64,000 nucleotides of DNA from Kumtagia sp963839725 (GTDB lineage Bacteria > Pseudomonadota > Alphaproteobacteria > Rhizobiales > Rhizobiaceae): contig CAWIWT010000019.1 of the NCBI GenBank assembly GCA_963839725.1, forward strand, positions 1 through 64,000, written 5' to 3'. The position numbers and the translations under genes were made by a program. Numbering within the stretch: position 1 is the stretch's first letter; the number at the start of each line of letters is the position of its first letter. The notes beneath the pieces are model-generated. The model saw only the letters and a list, made by a program, of their open reading frames with translations, was not told the DNA's origin and searched no databases. Positions 36,983 to 46,042 of the stretch are shown here, piece by piece.

Positions 36983-38158
36983 ATGAGCCTGACCACCGAA
37001 CAAATCGCCATCGAGGCAGCAACGCATCATAAACCGCTCGAAGCGCCTCCCGAACCCACGCGGGCTGCAGCCGTTCCGCCTCCCGCGCATAGTCATGAAA
37101 GCTACACCGCGCTGGTCTGGCGGCGCCTGAAGCGCTCATGGACCGGCATGATCGGCCTCGTTCTGGTCATCGCGCTGCTGTTCATGGCAGTGTTTGCCGA
37201 CTTCCTTTCTCCGGTCGATCCGAAGGCCACCGACATCGGCTTCGCGCCGCCACAGTCGATCACCTTCTTCGACCGCGACAGCAATTTCACCTCGCCACGC
37301 AGCTATCCGATCCGCGAAACGGACGAACTCGATCCCGTCACATTCCAGCCGATCGTCGGGCCGGACTACGACAATCCGCAACTGCTCGGCTTCTTCGTCA
37401 AGGGGGCGCCCTACCGCCTGCTGGGCATTATTCCCGCCGACCGTCATTTCTTCGGCGCTGTCGATGGCAGCGCCTTTCACCTGCTCGGCACCGACAAGTT
37501 CGGCCGCGATGTGCTGTCGCGCATATTCTACGGTTCGCGCATTTCACTGATGATCGCGCTGATCGTCGTCACCATTGTCACCATTGTCGGCACGACTGTC
37601 GGCATGGTTTCCGGCTATTTCGGCGGGCGGTTCGACGCGTGGATGCAATGGTTCGTCGATCTCATCCTCGCCTTCCCGCAACTGCCGCTTTATCTGGCGC
37701 TCACCTCGCTGATCCCGGTCACGGCGCCCACCAATGTTTTCCTTGCCTTCGTCATCTTCGTCATGTCGGCGCTGGGCTGGGCGCAACTGTCGCGAGAGGT
37801 TCGCGGCAAGACGCTGGCGCTCGCGCGCGTCGACTATGTACGGGCGGCGATCGCCATTGGTGCGACCGACCTGCGCATCATCTTCCAGCACATTTTCCCG
37901 AACATCATGAGCCACGTCATTGTTGCCGTAACACTGGCGATACCGACCGTGGTCCTACTGAAATCCTTCTTAGGGTTCCTTGGCTTCGCGGTGAAGCCGC
38001 CTTTGATTTCCTGGGGTCTGATGTTGCAGGACACCGCTACATACTCGGCAATTGGTTCCTATCCCTGGATCCTGGCGCCGGTCGGCGCTGTGCTGATCAC
38101 CGTGTTTGCCTTCAACGCGCTGGGTGACGGCCTGCGCGACGCCATCGATCCGTATTGA
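36983..38158 (+). CDS. agpC: ABC transporter permease, DppC type
   Basis: This 391-residue permease starts at ATG 36983 (MSLTTEQIAIEAATHHKP). After a Pro-rich cytoplasmic N-terminus comes TM1 (WTGMIGLVLVIALLFMAVFADFLSP), then a long periplasmic insert of about 100 residues (to LLGTDKFGRDVLSRIFYGSRIS). Further helices and the EAA loop REVRGKTLALARVDYVRAAIAIGATDLRIIFQHIFPN follow. It partners AgpB. Its TGA overlaps a TTG codon that could start the ATPase gene. Confidence 0.9.
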   Translation: MSLTTEQIAIEAATHHKPLEAPPEPTRAAAVPPPAHSHESYTALVWRRLKRSWTGMIGLVLVIALLFMAVFADFLSPVDPKATDIGFAPPQSITFFDRDSNFTSPRSYPIRETDELDPVTFQPIVGPDYDNPQLLGFFVKGAPYRLLGIIPADRHFFGAVDGSAFHLLGTDKFGRDVLSRIFYGSRISLMIALIVVTIVTIVGTTVGMVSGYFGGRFDAWMQWFVDLILAFPQLPLYLALTSLIPVTAPTNVFLAFVIFVMSALGWAQLSREVRGKTLALARVDYVRAAIAIGATDLRIIFQHIFPNIMSHVIVAVTLAIPTVVLLKSFLGFLGFAVKPPLISWGLMLQDTATYSAIGSYPWILAPVGAVLITVFAFNALGDGLRDAIDPY

Positions 38159-38172
38159 GTGCGGAGACCGCC

Positions 38173-39838
38173 ATGACCGCGCCAGAAACGACAGTACCTG
38201 AAGAACGCCTCGACAAGGCTGCCAAGGAGGGCCAGCCGGTTATCGACGCTCGGCGGGTTGAGGTTAGCTTCAAGGTCGAGCATGGTTTGGTGGAAGCGGT
38301 GAAGGACGTTTCGTTCCAGCTCTACCGCGGCGAGACGATCGCAATCGTTGGCGAGTCCGGCTCCGGCAAGTCGGTAACCGCCCGCACTGTCATGGGCCTT
38401 CTGACGAAGCGCGCCCACATTGCCGACACAGCGCGGATCGAGTTCAACGGCCGTGATGTGCTGAAGTTCTCAAAGCGCGAGCGCCGCTCGCTGCGCGGTG
38501 ACCGCATCTCAATGATCTTCCAAGAGCCGATGAGTTCGCTCAACCCGATCTATACCGTCGGCACGCAGATTGTGGAGGCGATCCGCGCCCATCAGAAGAT
38601 AAACAGGCGCCAGGCGCACGCCCGGGCACTCGAATTGCTTGCTCAGGTGCAGATTCCAGACCCGGAGTCGCGCATCAACCAATATCCACATCAGCTTTCA
38701 GGCGGCCAACGCCAGCGTGTGATGATCGCCATGGCGCTCTCCAACAACCCTGACGTGCTGATTGCCGACGAGCCGACAACCGCGCTCGATGTCACCGTGC
38801 AGGCGCAAATCCTCAACCTGATCCGCGATCTGCAGAAGAAGCTCGGAATGGCTGTGATCCTGATCACCCATGACCTTACGGTCGTGCGCCAGTTCTCCGA
38901 TTATGTCTACGTCATGCAGCACGGCGTGATGCGCGAGCATAATACCACCGCCGCACTATTCGACAGCCCCCAGCATCCCTACACGAAGCGGCTGTTGGCT
39001 TCCGAGCCGAAGGGTTCCGCCAATCCCTTGCCGGCGGACTCGCCGATCATCCTTGACGGCAAAGGGGTACGCGTTTCCTTCATGTTGAAGCGTGGCGGCT
39101 TCTTCCGACCGCAGCTTCACGAATTGGTCGCCGTGGACAGCCTCGACCTGTCTTTGCGCCGCCACGAGACCCTTGGGCTGGTGGGCGAATCCGGTTCCGG
39201 AAAGACGACCTTCGGGCAGGCATTAATCCGCCTCACCAAGATCGACCGGGGCGAGATCGCCTTCGACGGCACACCGATCCAGGACAAGACGCGCACCGAG
39301 ATGCGGCCATTCCGGTCGCGCATGCAGATCGTCTTCCAGGACCCGTTTTCTTCGCTCAATCCGCGCATGTCGGTTGGCCAGATCATCGAGGAAGGGCTGG
39401 TCGTCAACAAGATCGGCGATAGCCGCAAGGAGCGGCAGGAGCGGGTGGCGGACGCCCTCGTCAGCGCCGGCATGCCTGGCAACATCCTGTCGCGCTTTCC
39501 GCACGAGTTTTCCGGTGGGCAGCGCCAGCGTATCGCTATTGCCCGCGCCATCGCGCTGGAGCCGGAATTCATCCTGCTCGATGAACCGACATCGGCGCTC
39601 GACCTCTCGGTCCAGGCGCAGATCATCGACCTGCTTGCGGCGGCTGCAGGACGAGCGTGGGCTGAGCTACCTTTTCATTTCGCATGATCTCAAGGTCGTG
39701 CGTGCGCTGTGCCACCGCGTGGTCGTCATGCAGCACGGCAAGATCGTCGAGCAAGGGCCCGTCCAAGAGGTCCTGTCCAATCCCAAGACCGCCTACACCG
39801 AACGGCTCGTCAGAGCCGCCTTCGAGGTTGCGGCGTAA
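38173..39838 (+). pseudogene. agpD: Double ATP-binding protein of the alpha-galactoside ABC transporter, one frameshift
   Basis: Two ABC domains are fused in one protein of about 554 residues (DppD and DppF types joined). Walker A occurs twice (VGESGSGKSVTART and VGESGSGKTTFGQ), the signature twice (SGGQRQRV and SGGQRQRI), and Walker B twice (VLIADEPTTALD and FILLDEPTSALD). The frame shifts near 39640 (CTGCTTGCGG, one extra T); after it the second domain resumes as LQDERGLSYLFISHDLKVVRAL. The second switch region is therefore in another frame. ATG 38173 is chosen; TTG 38155 would overlap the agpC stop. Confidence 0.87.
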
Positions 39839-39853
39839 TCAGAAGGTCACCTT

Positions 39854-41227
39854 ATGGCAAAGCAACCCAAGATCACATTCATCGGCGCCGGCTCGACCGT
39901 GTTCATGAAGAACATCGTCGGCGACCTGCTGCAGCGCCCGGCATTGTCTTCAGCGACCATCGCACTCATGGACATCAATCCGCAGCGGCTGGAGGAAAGC
40001 GAGATCGTCGCCGGCAAACTGGCGAAGACGCTCGGCGCCAAGGCGAAGATCGAGACGCATTCCAATCAGCGCAAGGCGCTGGAAGGTGCGGATTTCGTGG
40101 TCGTCGCCTTCCAGATCGGCGGCTACGAGCCGTGCACCGTCACCGATTTCGAGGTGCCGAAGAAATATGGGCTGCGGCAGACCATCGCCGACACGCTTGG
40201 CGTAGGCGGCATCATGCGCGGCCTGCGCACCGTGCCGCATCTCTGGTCGATCTGCGAGGACATGCTCGCCGTCTGCCCGGATGCGATCATGCTGCAATAT
40301 GTAAACCCGATGGCGATCAACACCTGGGCGATCGCCGAGAAGTATCCGACCATCCAGCAGGTCGGCCTGTGCCATTCGGTGCAGGGAACGGCGGCTGAGC
40401 TGGCGCGCGATCTCGACATTCCGATCGAGGACATCCGCTACCGCGCCGCCGGCATCAACCACATGGCCTTCTATCTCAAATTCGAGCACCGGCAGGCTGA
40501 CGGGTCCTATCACGACCTCTATCCCGACCTATTGCGCGGTTACCGTGAAGGACGGTTCCCGAAGCCGAGCGACTGGAACCCGCGCTGCCCCAACAAGGTG
40601 CGCTACGAAATGCTGACCCGGCTCGGCTATTTCGTTACCGAGAGTTCGGAGCATTTCGCCGAATACACACCCTATTTCATCAAGGACGGTAGGCCCGACC
40701 TGATCGAGAAGTTCGGCATACCGCTCGACGAATATCCCAAGCGCTGCGTCGAACAAATCGAACGCTGGAAGAGTGTCGCCGACGCTTATCGCAGCGCCGA
40801 GACCATCGAGGTCGCGGAGAGCCATGAGTATGCCTCGTCGATCATGAACTCGGTCTGGACCGGCGAGCCCTCGGTCATTTACGGCAATGTGCGCAACAAT
40901 GGCTGCATCACCTCGCTGCCGGCGGATTGCGCGGCGGAAGTTCCGTGCCTGGTCGATGCCTCTGGCATCCAGCCGACCTACATCGGCGACCTGCCGCCGC
41001 AGCTGACGGCGCTGATCCGTACCAACATCAATGTGCAGGAGTTGACGGTACGCGCACTGACCACACAAGACCGCGATCACCTCTACCACGCCGCGATGAT
41101 GGATCCTCACACCGCCGCCGAACTGGATCTCGACCAGATCTGGTCGCTCGTCGATGACCTGCTCGCCGCGCATGGCAAGTGGATTCCCGAATGGGCGCGA
41201 GCCGAAAAGAAGATCCGCGCTGCCTAA
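39854..41227 (+). CDS. agaL2: GH4 alpha-galactosidase MelA type (second copy)
   Basis: This 457-residue GH4 enzyme closes the operon, 15 bases after agpD. It has KITFIGAGSTVFMKN (NAD site), TLGVGGIMRGLRTVP, QYVNPMAINTW, CHSVQGTA and AAGINHMAFYLKFE, close to E. coli MelA. It is more MelA-like than the first copy, with which it shares only the family fold, so the pair may act on different galactosides. It is intact. The order regulator, aga, agpA-D, aga matches rhizobial agp loci. Confidence 0.9.
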   Translation: MAKQPKITFIGAGSTVFMKNIVGDLLQRPALSSATIALMDINPQRLEESEIVAGKLAKTLGAKAKIETHSNQRKALEGADFVVVAFQIGGYEPCTVTDFEVPKKYGLRQTIADTLGVGGIMRGLRTVPHLWSICEDMLAVCPDAIMLQYVNPMAINTWAIAEKYPTIQQVGLCHSVQGTAAELARDLDIPIEDIRYRAAGINHMAFYLKFEHRQADGSYHDLYPDLLRGYREGRFPKPSDWNPRCPNKVRYEMLTRLGYFVTESSEHFAEYTPYFIKDGRPDLIEKFGIPLDEYPKRCVEQIERWKSVADAYRSAETIEVAESHEYASSIMNSVWTGEPSVIYGNVRNNGCITSLPADCAAEVPCLVDASGIQPTYIGDLPPQLTALIRTNINVQELTVRALTTQDRDHLYHAAMMDPHTAAELDLDQIWSLVDDLLAAHGKWIPEWARAEKKIRAA

Positions 41228-41536
41228 CGGGGTAGCCGGATTAAAGAAGTTGGAGGCGTGCAAGCCAAAGAACCCGAACCAACAGCTTCCGCTTTCGGTC
41301 AGGTCAAGACGTTGCCGTCCGCTTTTGATGATCCGCAAAATGAAGCTGCCGGTCCGCATTCGGCCCGAACCGGACTCGGGTCACGCGTGTCGCGAATGGT
41401 CCTTTGCGCCGCATCTCGGCCGTTTCACGGCGCCGTGAAAGCGACGCCGACCAGTAACGGCCAGTCATGATCGGCTAGGCGATCTTCTGTTCCGTTGTAA
41501 AAGGAATGTCTTGGTATTTGGGAGAATGAGAACTAA
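41228..41536. other. Gap with a two-module dispersed repeat
   Basis: Bases about 41313-41460 hold a nearly complete dispersed repeat with both modules (TCCGCTTTTGATGATCCGC and GCGCCGCATCTCGGCCGTT). It separates the agp operon from the convergent moc-like operon. No gene is supported. Confidence 0.55.
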
Positions 41537-41851
41537 TTAGCCGAGGTCAATCATCACCTGTCCTGCGTCAATTCTCGCCGGATAGGTCCGCAAGTTCACG
41601 CAGGGCGGCAGGCGGCGGGCCTGGCCGGTGCGGTAGTCGAAGGCGCCGGAGTGCTTCGGGCACTCGATCTCGTAGTCCATGACGAGGCCGTCGGCGAGGT
41701 GCACCTTCTCGTGCGTGCACAGGCCATCGGTGCAGAATACCTCGTCGGAAGGCGAGCGGTAGATGGCAAAGGTGCGACCGCCATGGTCGAAGCGCACGAC
41801 GCCTTCCTGCTCGATGTCGTCAAGGTTGCAGGCGCTGATCCAGCCGGCCAT
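41537..41851 (-). CDS. mocE: MocE-type Rieske [2Fe-2S] ferredoxin
   Basis: This is a 104-residue Rieske ferredoxin with ligand motifs CTHEKVHL (Cys-x-His) and CPKHSGAFDY (Cys-x-x-His). It is soluble and cytoplasmic, with no signal. In rhizopine catabolism MocE feeds electrons to the oxygenase MocD, which O-demethylates 3-O-methyl-scyllo-inosamine. Here it is the last gene of a minus-strand operon with a MocD-type and a MocB-type gene. A MocF-type reductase is not visible in the window. The symbol is by family and gene context. Confidence 0.75.
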   Translation of the reverse strand: MAGWISACNLDDIEQEGVVRFDHGGRTFAIYRSPSDEVFCTDGLCTHEKVHLADGLVMDYEIECPKHSGAFDYRTGQARRLPPCVNLRTYPARIDAGQVMIDLG

Positions 41852-41933
41852 TTTTTGTTCCCTTCGGTCAAATCTGCAAGGTCCGGGGCAGCCGTTGGCC
41901 GGCTGCCCATCTCCATCCCGACTGTGTGGAGGA

Positions 41934-42875
41934 TCAGTTCTGGGAAAGGTAGTCTTGCATGTTGGCGGGCGTTACCAGCTCGAAGGGGATGTAGACGACG
42001 CTGTCGACATCCTCGTTCTTGGCGAGTTTCAGCGCGGTGTCGATGCCGCCGCCGCCCTGTGCCTTGGCGTTCTGAAACACGGTGACGTCGAGCTCGCCCG
42101 CCTGCATGGCGAGCAGCGCGTCCTGCGTGGCGTCGACACCGACGACCACGACGTCGTCCATGTTGGTGCCGGAGGCTTTCAGGGCCTGGATCGCGCCTAT
42201 CGCCATCTCGTCATTGTTGGCGAAGACCACGTCGATCGGCTGGCCGGCCGAGAGCCAGTTGGTGGTGACGTCCTGGGCGTTGTTGCGCGCCCATTTTGCT
42301 TCTTGCTCGTGCTCCAGCTTGATGAACTTGCACATGTCCACACCAAGGATGTCGTGCACGTCCTTGGTGCGCTGGACCGAAGCTTGGTGGGCGAGGTCAC
42401 CGATCAGGATGTAGCCGGAGGCGCCGTTCGCCTTACCCTTAGCGCGCAGCATCTTGCAGGCCTCGAAGGCGCCGAGCGTGCCGGACTCGATCTCGTTGGA
42501 GCCGACATAGGCCTGGTTGTCCGGAAGTGCGGCGACATTGCTCGGCTCGACGTTAACGAAGACCAGCGGCACGTTGGCGGCCTTCGCCGCCTCGGTGATC
42601 GCCTCGCCGGAGGAGGAGTCGACGATGGTCAGCACGATGGCGTCGACGCCGCTGGCGATGAAGTTCTTCACCTGGTCGAGCTGCTTGGCGACGTCGTTCT
42701 GCGCGTCCTCGACCTGGATGTCGACGCCGATTTCCTTGGCGCGGGCCTCCATGCCCTGGCGCAGCAGCGTCTGGAAATTGTTGTCGAAGCTGACGATGCT
42801 GACGCCGATCTTTTCGGCTATAGCCGTGGAACTCATCATCGCCGTCATCGCGGCGCCTAGTATCAGTTTCTTCAT
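41934..42875 (-). CDS. mocB: Periplasmic sugar/inositol-type binding protein, MocB-like
   Basis: This is a 313-residue RbsB-family (Peripla_BP_4) binding protein with signal peptide MKKLILGAAMTAMMSSTAIA. The mature part reads IGVSIVSFDNNFQTLLRQGMEARAKE, VEDAQNDVAKQLDQVKNFIASGVDAIVL and FANNDEMAIGAIQALKASG, closing with YIPFELVTPANMQDYL. These features are those of MocB, the rhizopine-binding protein, and of related inositol-binding proteins. There is no permease or ATPase in this operon; the import partners must lie elsewhere. Ligand identity is inferred. Confidence 0.75.
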   Translation of the reverse strand: MKKLILGAAMTAMMSSTAIAEKIGVSIVSFDNNFQTLLRQGMEARAKEIGVDIQVEDAQNDVAKQLDQVKNFIASGVDAIVLTIVDSSSGEAITEAAKAANVPLVFVNVEPSNVAALPDNQAYVGSNEIESGTLGAFEACKMLRAKGKANGASGYILIGDLAHQASVQRTKDVHDILGVDMCKFIKLEHEQEAKWARNNAQDVTTNWLSAGQPIDVVFANNDEMAIGAIQALKASGTNMDDVVVVGVDATQDALLAMQAGELDVTVFQNAKAQGGGGIDTALKLAKNEDVDSVVYIPFELVTPANMQDYLSQN

Positions 42876-42962
42876 GGGGTCTCCTCCTCAGGAACGGGTG
42901 TCCGGTCGCACCCCGGTTTTCCGGAACGTCCCTCGCGGGAATGGGTTGTCGGCGGATAGCGA

Positions 42963-43982
42963 TCAGACCTGCCCTTTCGAGGCCGCGGCGTTGGCGCGTG
43001 CCTTCTTCTTCTCGTAGCGGGCCTGCATGCGGGCCTCGCCGTCCTTGCTGCCGTCGTGGAAGGTGCCGAACCACTTGTCGAACGGGATCAGCCCGTCCCC
43101 GTAATTCACCTCGAAATATCTGTGGTGCAGGTAGTGGATGTAGGCGTGGCTATCGACCGCAGCGTCATCGGTGAGCTCCACCTTGTCGAAGCCGACATGG
43201 CCGGGGATCGCGCCGAAACCGGCGAAATGCAGCTGGTAGAGCGCCATGATCGGGTTCGACGGAATGATAAGATGCCAAAGCGCGACACCGAGATAGCCGG
43301 CCTGCTCCACCGGGTGCATCGACAGCGACGACCAGGGAGACGGGTTCACCGAATTGTGGTGCACCGAATGCACCCATTTGTAGAGCGGACCCCAGTGGAT
43401 GGCGCGGTGCAGCAGGAAGAAGTGGGTTTCGTGGATGATGGGCATGACCAGCGCGAGGCCTGCCAAGTACCAGGGGTTTTCCGCGAAGGTGAGCCAGGGG
43501 ACAAAACCGTTGGCATAGGCGTAGAGGATGACGACCTCGATCGCCGTCCAGATCGGCAGGCCGGTACCGAAGGTGCGCAGCATGTTGTCGACGTTCTGGC
43601 GCTCGAAGAAGAACGCCTTCGAGCGCTGCTCGGCCGGGAACTTGCCATTGTACTTGAAGCGGTTTGCCTGGGTGCGCAGCACGTAGAGTTTTAGCTCGAA
43701 CGCGCCGAAGAACAGGAACACCGCGACGACGTTCACCAGGAACAGTTTTACGATCCAGCCGAAGGCCAGCGTCTTCATCACCTCGGGCTCGGGCAGGACA
43801 AAATGCCACCACGCCACCGCCGAGAGCGCGAAGAGAACATTATACGGCAGGAAATAGTGCGGCAGCCACTTGAGGAACTGCAGCGGACGCGGCGGCAGCA
43901 CGAAGAGCGGTGCGGTAGCGGCCGGCTCATTGGGCGCCCAGTCACCGCGCTTGTTGCGGGTGCCATATTTGAGATCGTCCAT
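42963..43982 (-). CDS. mocD: Membrane di-iron oxygenase of the fatty acid hydroxylase superfamily, MocD-like
   Basis: This 339-residue integral membrane oxygenase starts at ATG 43982 (MDDLKYGTRNKRGDWAP). The His-box set of the sterol desaturase/hydroxylase family is complete: HETHFFLLHRAIHW, HSVHHNSVNP and YIHYLHHRYFEVNYG, which bind two irons. Hydrophobic helices precede them (FLPYNVLFALSAVAWW and LFLVNVVAVFLFFGAF). MocD of rhizopine catabolism belongs to this superfamily and works with MocE, whose homologue is in this operon. The start lies 9 bases inside the end of the upstream gene. Confidence 0.78.
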   Translation of the reverse strand: MDDLKYGTRNKRGDWAPNEPAATAPLFVLPPRPLQFLKWLPHYFLPYNVLFALSAVAWWHFVLPEPEVMKTLAFGWIVKLFLVNVVAVFLFFGAFELKLYVLRTQANRFKYNGKFPAEQRSKAFFFERQNVDNMLRTFGTGLPIWTAIEVVILYAYANGFVPWLTFAENPWYLAGLALVMPIIHETHFFLLHRAIHWGPLYKWVHSVHHNSVNPSPWSSLSMHPVEQAGYLGVALWHLIIPSNPIMALYQLHFAGFGAIPGHVGFDKVELTDDAAVDSHAYIHYLHHRYFEVNYGDGLIPFDKWFGTFHDGSKDGEARMQARYEKKKARANAAASKGQV

Positions 43983-43990
43983 GGTGGGCC

Positions 43991-44772
43991 TCACAGGGAT
44001 TTGGCGAGCGTCAGGAAGCGGTCGAACGCGGCGGCGTCCATTTCCACCTGATGCTTTGGTTCGGGGTAGCTGCCTTCGACGACGTCGCGGGCGAAGGCGC
44101 GGAAGGCGGCGACGCGCTTGACCTGCAGCTCGGCCTCGAGCGCGACGAAATCGGCATATCGCCTGGAATGGCGCGGATAGTGGCCGGTGTGGGCGCCAAG
44201 CACGTCACAGGAAAACAGATATTGCGTGTCGCAGGCAGTGCCGCAGCCCATGCCCATGGTGATCATGTGCGTGGCGCGGGTGATGTGGTCAGCGAGCGGC
44301 GAAGGCACGACCTCGACCTCGACGCAGGCCGCGCCCGCATTCTCAAGGTCCTTTACAGCGCGGAAAACCTTCAGTGCCTCTTCCGGCGTCTTGCCCACGG
44401 CGCGGAAATTGGTCCAGGTGGCGCGGTTCGGCACCAGGCCGACATGGCCGGTGACCGGGATGCCCTCCGCCGCCATGGCCTCGATCGAAGCGCGGCGAGT
44501 GCGAGCAATAGACCGCGTCGGCGCCGCGCCGCAGCATCTGGAAACCGAGCCGCACCGCCTCTTCCGGCGAGGCGACGGCGCCATGCGGCATGCCGACAGA
44601 AAGGAAGGCGAAGGGCGCGGCGGCGCGGATGCCCTCAAGATTGTGGTCGGGCTCACAGGACAGGATAACGATGCCGGCTTCGACAGCGGCTGCGGCCTCG
44701 CGCGGCGTGTCAACATGCAGTTGCAGCCATTTGCGAGAGCCCTTTCTCGCTGTGCAGATCCTCGACTGTCAT
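43991..44772 (-). pseudogene. Ketopantoate hydroxymethyltransferase (PanB)-like enzyme, frameshifted
   Basis: This reads from MTVEDLHSEKG (ATG 44772) in pieces, VEAGIVILSCEPDHNLEGIRAAAPFAFLSVGMPHGAVASPEEAVRLGFQMLRRGADAVYC, then EAMAAEGIPVTGHVGLVPNRATWTNF, VEVEVVPSPLADHITR and MGCGTACDTQYLFSCDVLG. This is the PanB/isocitrate-lyase barrel with the GIPVxxHxGLxP and E-x-VP motifs. Frames change near 44735 and 44495. Sequence motifs differ from housekeeping PanB, and it sits inside a moc-like operon. A catabolic aldol cleavage or one-carbon transfer is therefore more likely than pantothenate synthesis; that is inference. Confidence 0.68.
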
Positions 44773-44848
44773 ACGTTTTGTCACGGTTGTTGCTCCCGCC
44801 TGCTGCCGGCTTAGCACCGCAGCGCAGGCGGGAACGCCGCAACTTGCG

Positions 44849-44866
44849 TTGATCAAATCAGATCAG
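44849..44866. promoter_or_regulatory. Candidate LacI operator 1 (before the moc-like operon)
   Basis: TTGATCAAATCAGATCAG lies just upstream of the PanB-like gene, overlapping the lacI stop codon. It matches the site at 45887-45904 (opposite strand) at 16 of 18 bases. Confidence 0.6.
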
Positions 44867-45874
44867 ACATTCTCGGCGGTGAAGGTGACGAAGCGGACCG
44901 GCGGATTGTCGACGGGCATTTCCAGAAGCCCCAGCCGCGCCAACATCAGGTCCATGGCGCGGCGCGCCTGCGCCTCGGGCGCCTGGTCGAGCACGACATC
45001 CATGACGCCGTCGCGCAGCGCCGACTCCGTGAACTCGGTCAGCTCGTGACCGACGAAGAAGATTTCCTTGCCGCGTGGGTGGCGGCGCAGCACCGTGCAC
45101 AGCCCGGAATTGGCACCGCCGGCATTGTAGAGGCCGACGAGGTCCGGCCAGCGCACCAGCGCGTCGGCGAGCAATTCGGCACTTATGTGCCGCTCGTCCT
45201 TGCCGAACATCACATGGACAAAGTCGAGGTCGCCGCGCGGGTACTCGGCCAGATAGTCGGAAAAGCCGCGGATGCGGTCGCGGTGCACCCGGTAGATCTG
45301 GCTGTGGCAGACGGCCGCGACCTTGCCAGGGCGGCGCTGCATCTTCGACAGATAAAGCGCGGCGCTTCGGCCGGCCGCATAGTTGTCGATGCCGACATAG
45401 CCGGCGGGCTCGCCGGCGATGCGCGTGACGATCTCGATCACCGGGAGTCTGCTCGGCTTCCACGTGCCGCAGCGCATCTCGAACCAGCGGATCGTCGGGC
45501 ACTGCGAGGATCAGCCCGGCGCGGCGCATGCCGGGGGCGCGGATGCGCGCCGCGATCGCCGCCGGATCGAGTTCGGCGACAAAGGTGCGGTGGACCGCAA
45601 CCGTCCGGTCCAGCGTCGCAGCGATGCGCTCGAAAGCCCGCGACAACCGGGCGAAGAACGTCGTCTCCGGCCGTACCAGAATGACCTCGATGCGGATGAT
45701 GCCGCGATGTGCCTCCGGCAGCCGGCGCGGATAGTCGAGCGCGCGCGCGGCGGCGACCACTTTCTCCACGATCTCGGGCCTGACGCCGCCGCGGCTGTTC
45801 AGCACACGCTCGACCGTGGCTGTGCCGACGCCAGCGTGGCGAGCGATGTCGGCGAAAGTAGGCTTGGAGATGGC
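44863..45874 (-). pseudogene. LacI-family transcriptional regulator, one frameshift
   Basis: The protein has a LacI HTH (SKPTFADIARHAGVGTATVERVLNSRGGVRPEIVEKVV) and a periplasmic-binding-type effector domain (EVILVRPETTFFARLSRAFERIAATL, then AGYVGIDNYAAGRSAALYL and GLYNAGGANSGLCTVLRR). The frame breaks near 45450. The HTH start lacks a clear ATG: translation may begin at a non-ATG codon near 45874, or a base is missing there. It heads the moc-like operon and should control it in response to a sugar- or inositol-like effector. Stop TGA is at 44863. Confidence 0.8.
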
Positions 45875-45886
45875 GGCCTCAATGGT

Positions 45887-45904
45887 CTGATTTGATTTGA
45901 TCAG
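45887..45904. promoter_or_regulatory. Candidate LacI operator 2 (upstream of lacI)
   Basis: CTGATTTGATTTGATCAG, whose ends CTGAT/ATCAG are inverted, lies just before the lacI coding region. Read on the minus strand it matches operator 1. It probably mediates autoregulation or looping. Confidence 0.6.
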
Positions 45905-46042
45905 TAGGTTTGGGCCGCCTGGCAGCCGAAGTCAAGGTGGAGGAAAATTCCAGTCGTCCCGAACAATCTGTCCTCAAAGACCGCTTTTGCTGAAAGCCGT
46001 CGTTCGTTCGTTGCTGCCCAAGGTCAGCAACGGGCCGATATC

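Noticed and set aside
43991..44772. Housekeeping panB for pantothenate synthesis
   Set aside because: No panC is adjacent and the gene is locked in a minus-strand operon with a LacI regulator, MocD-type oxygenase and binding protein; motifs differ from standard PanB.
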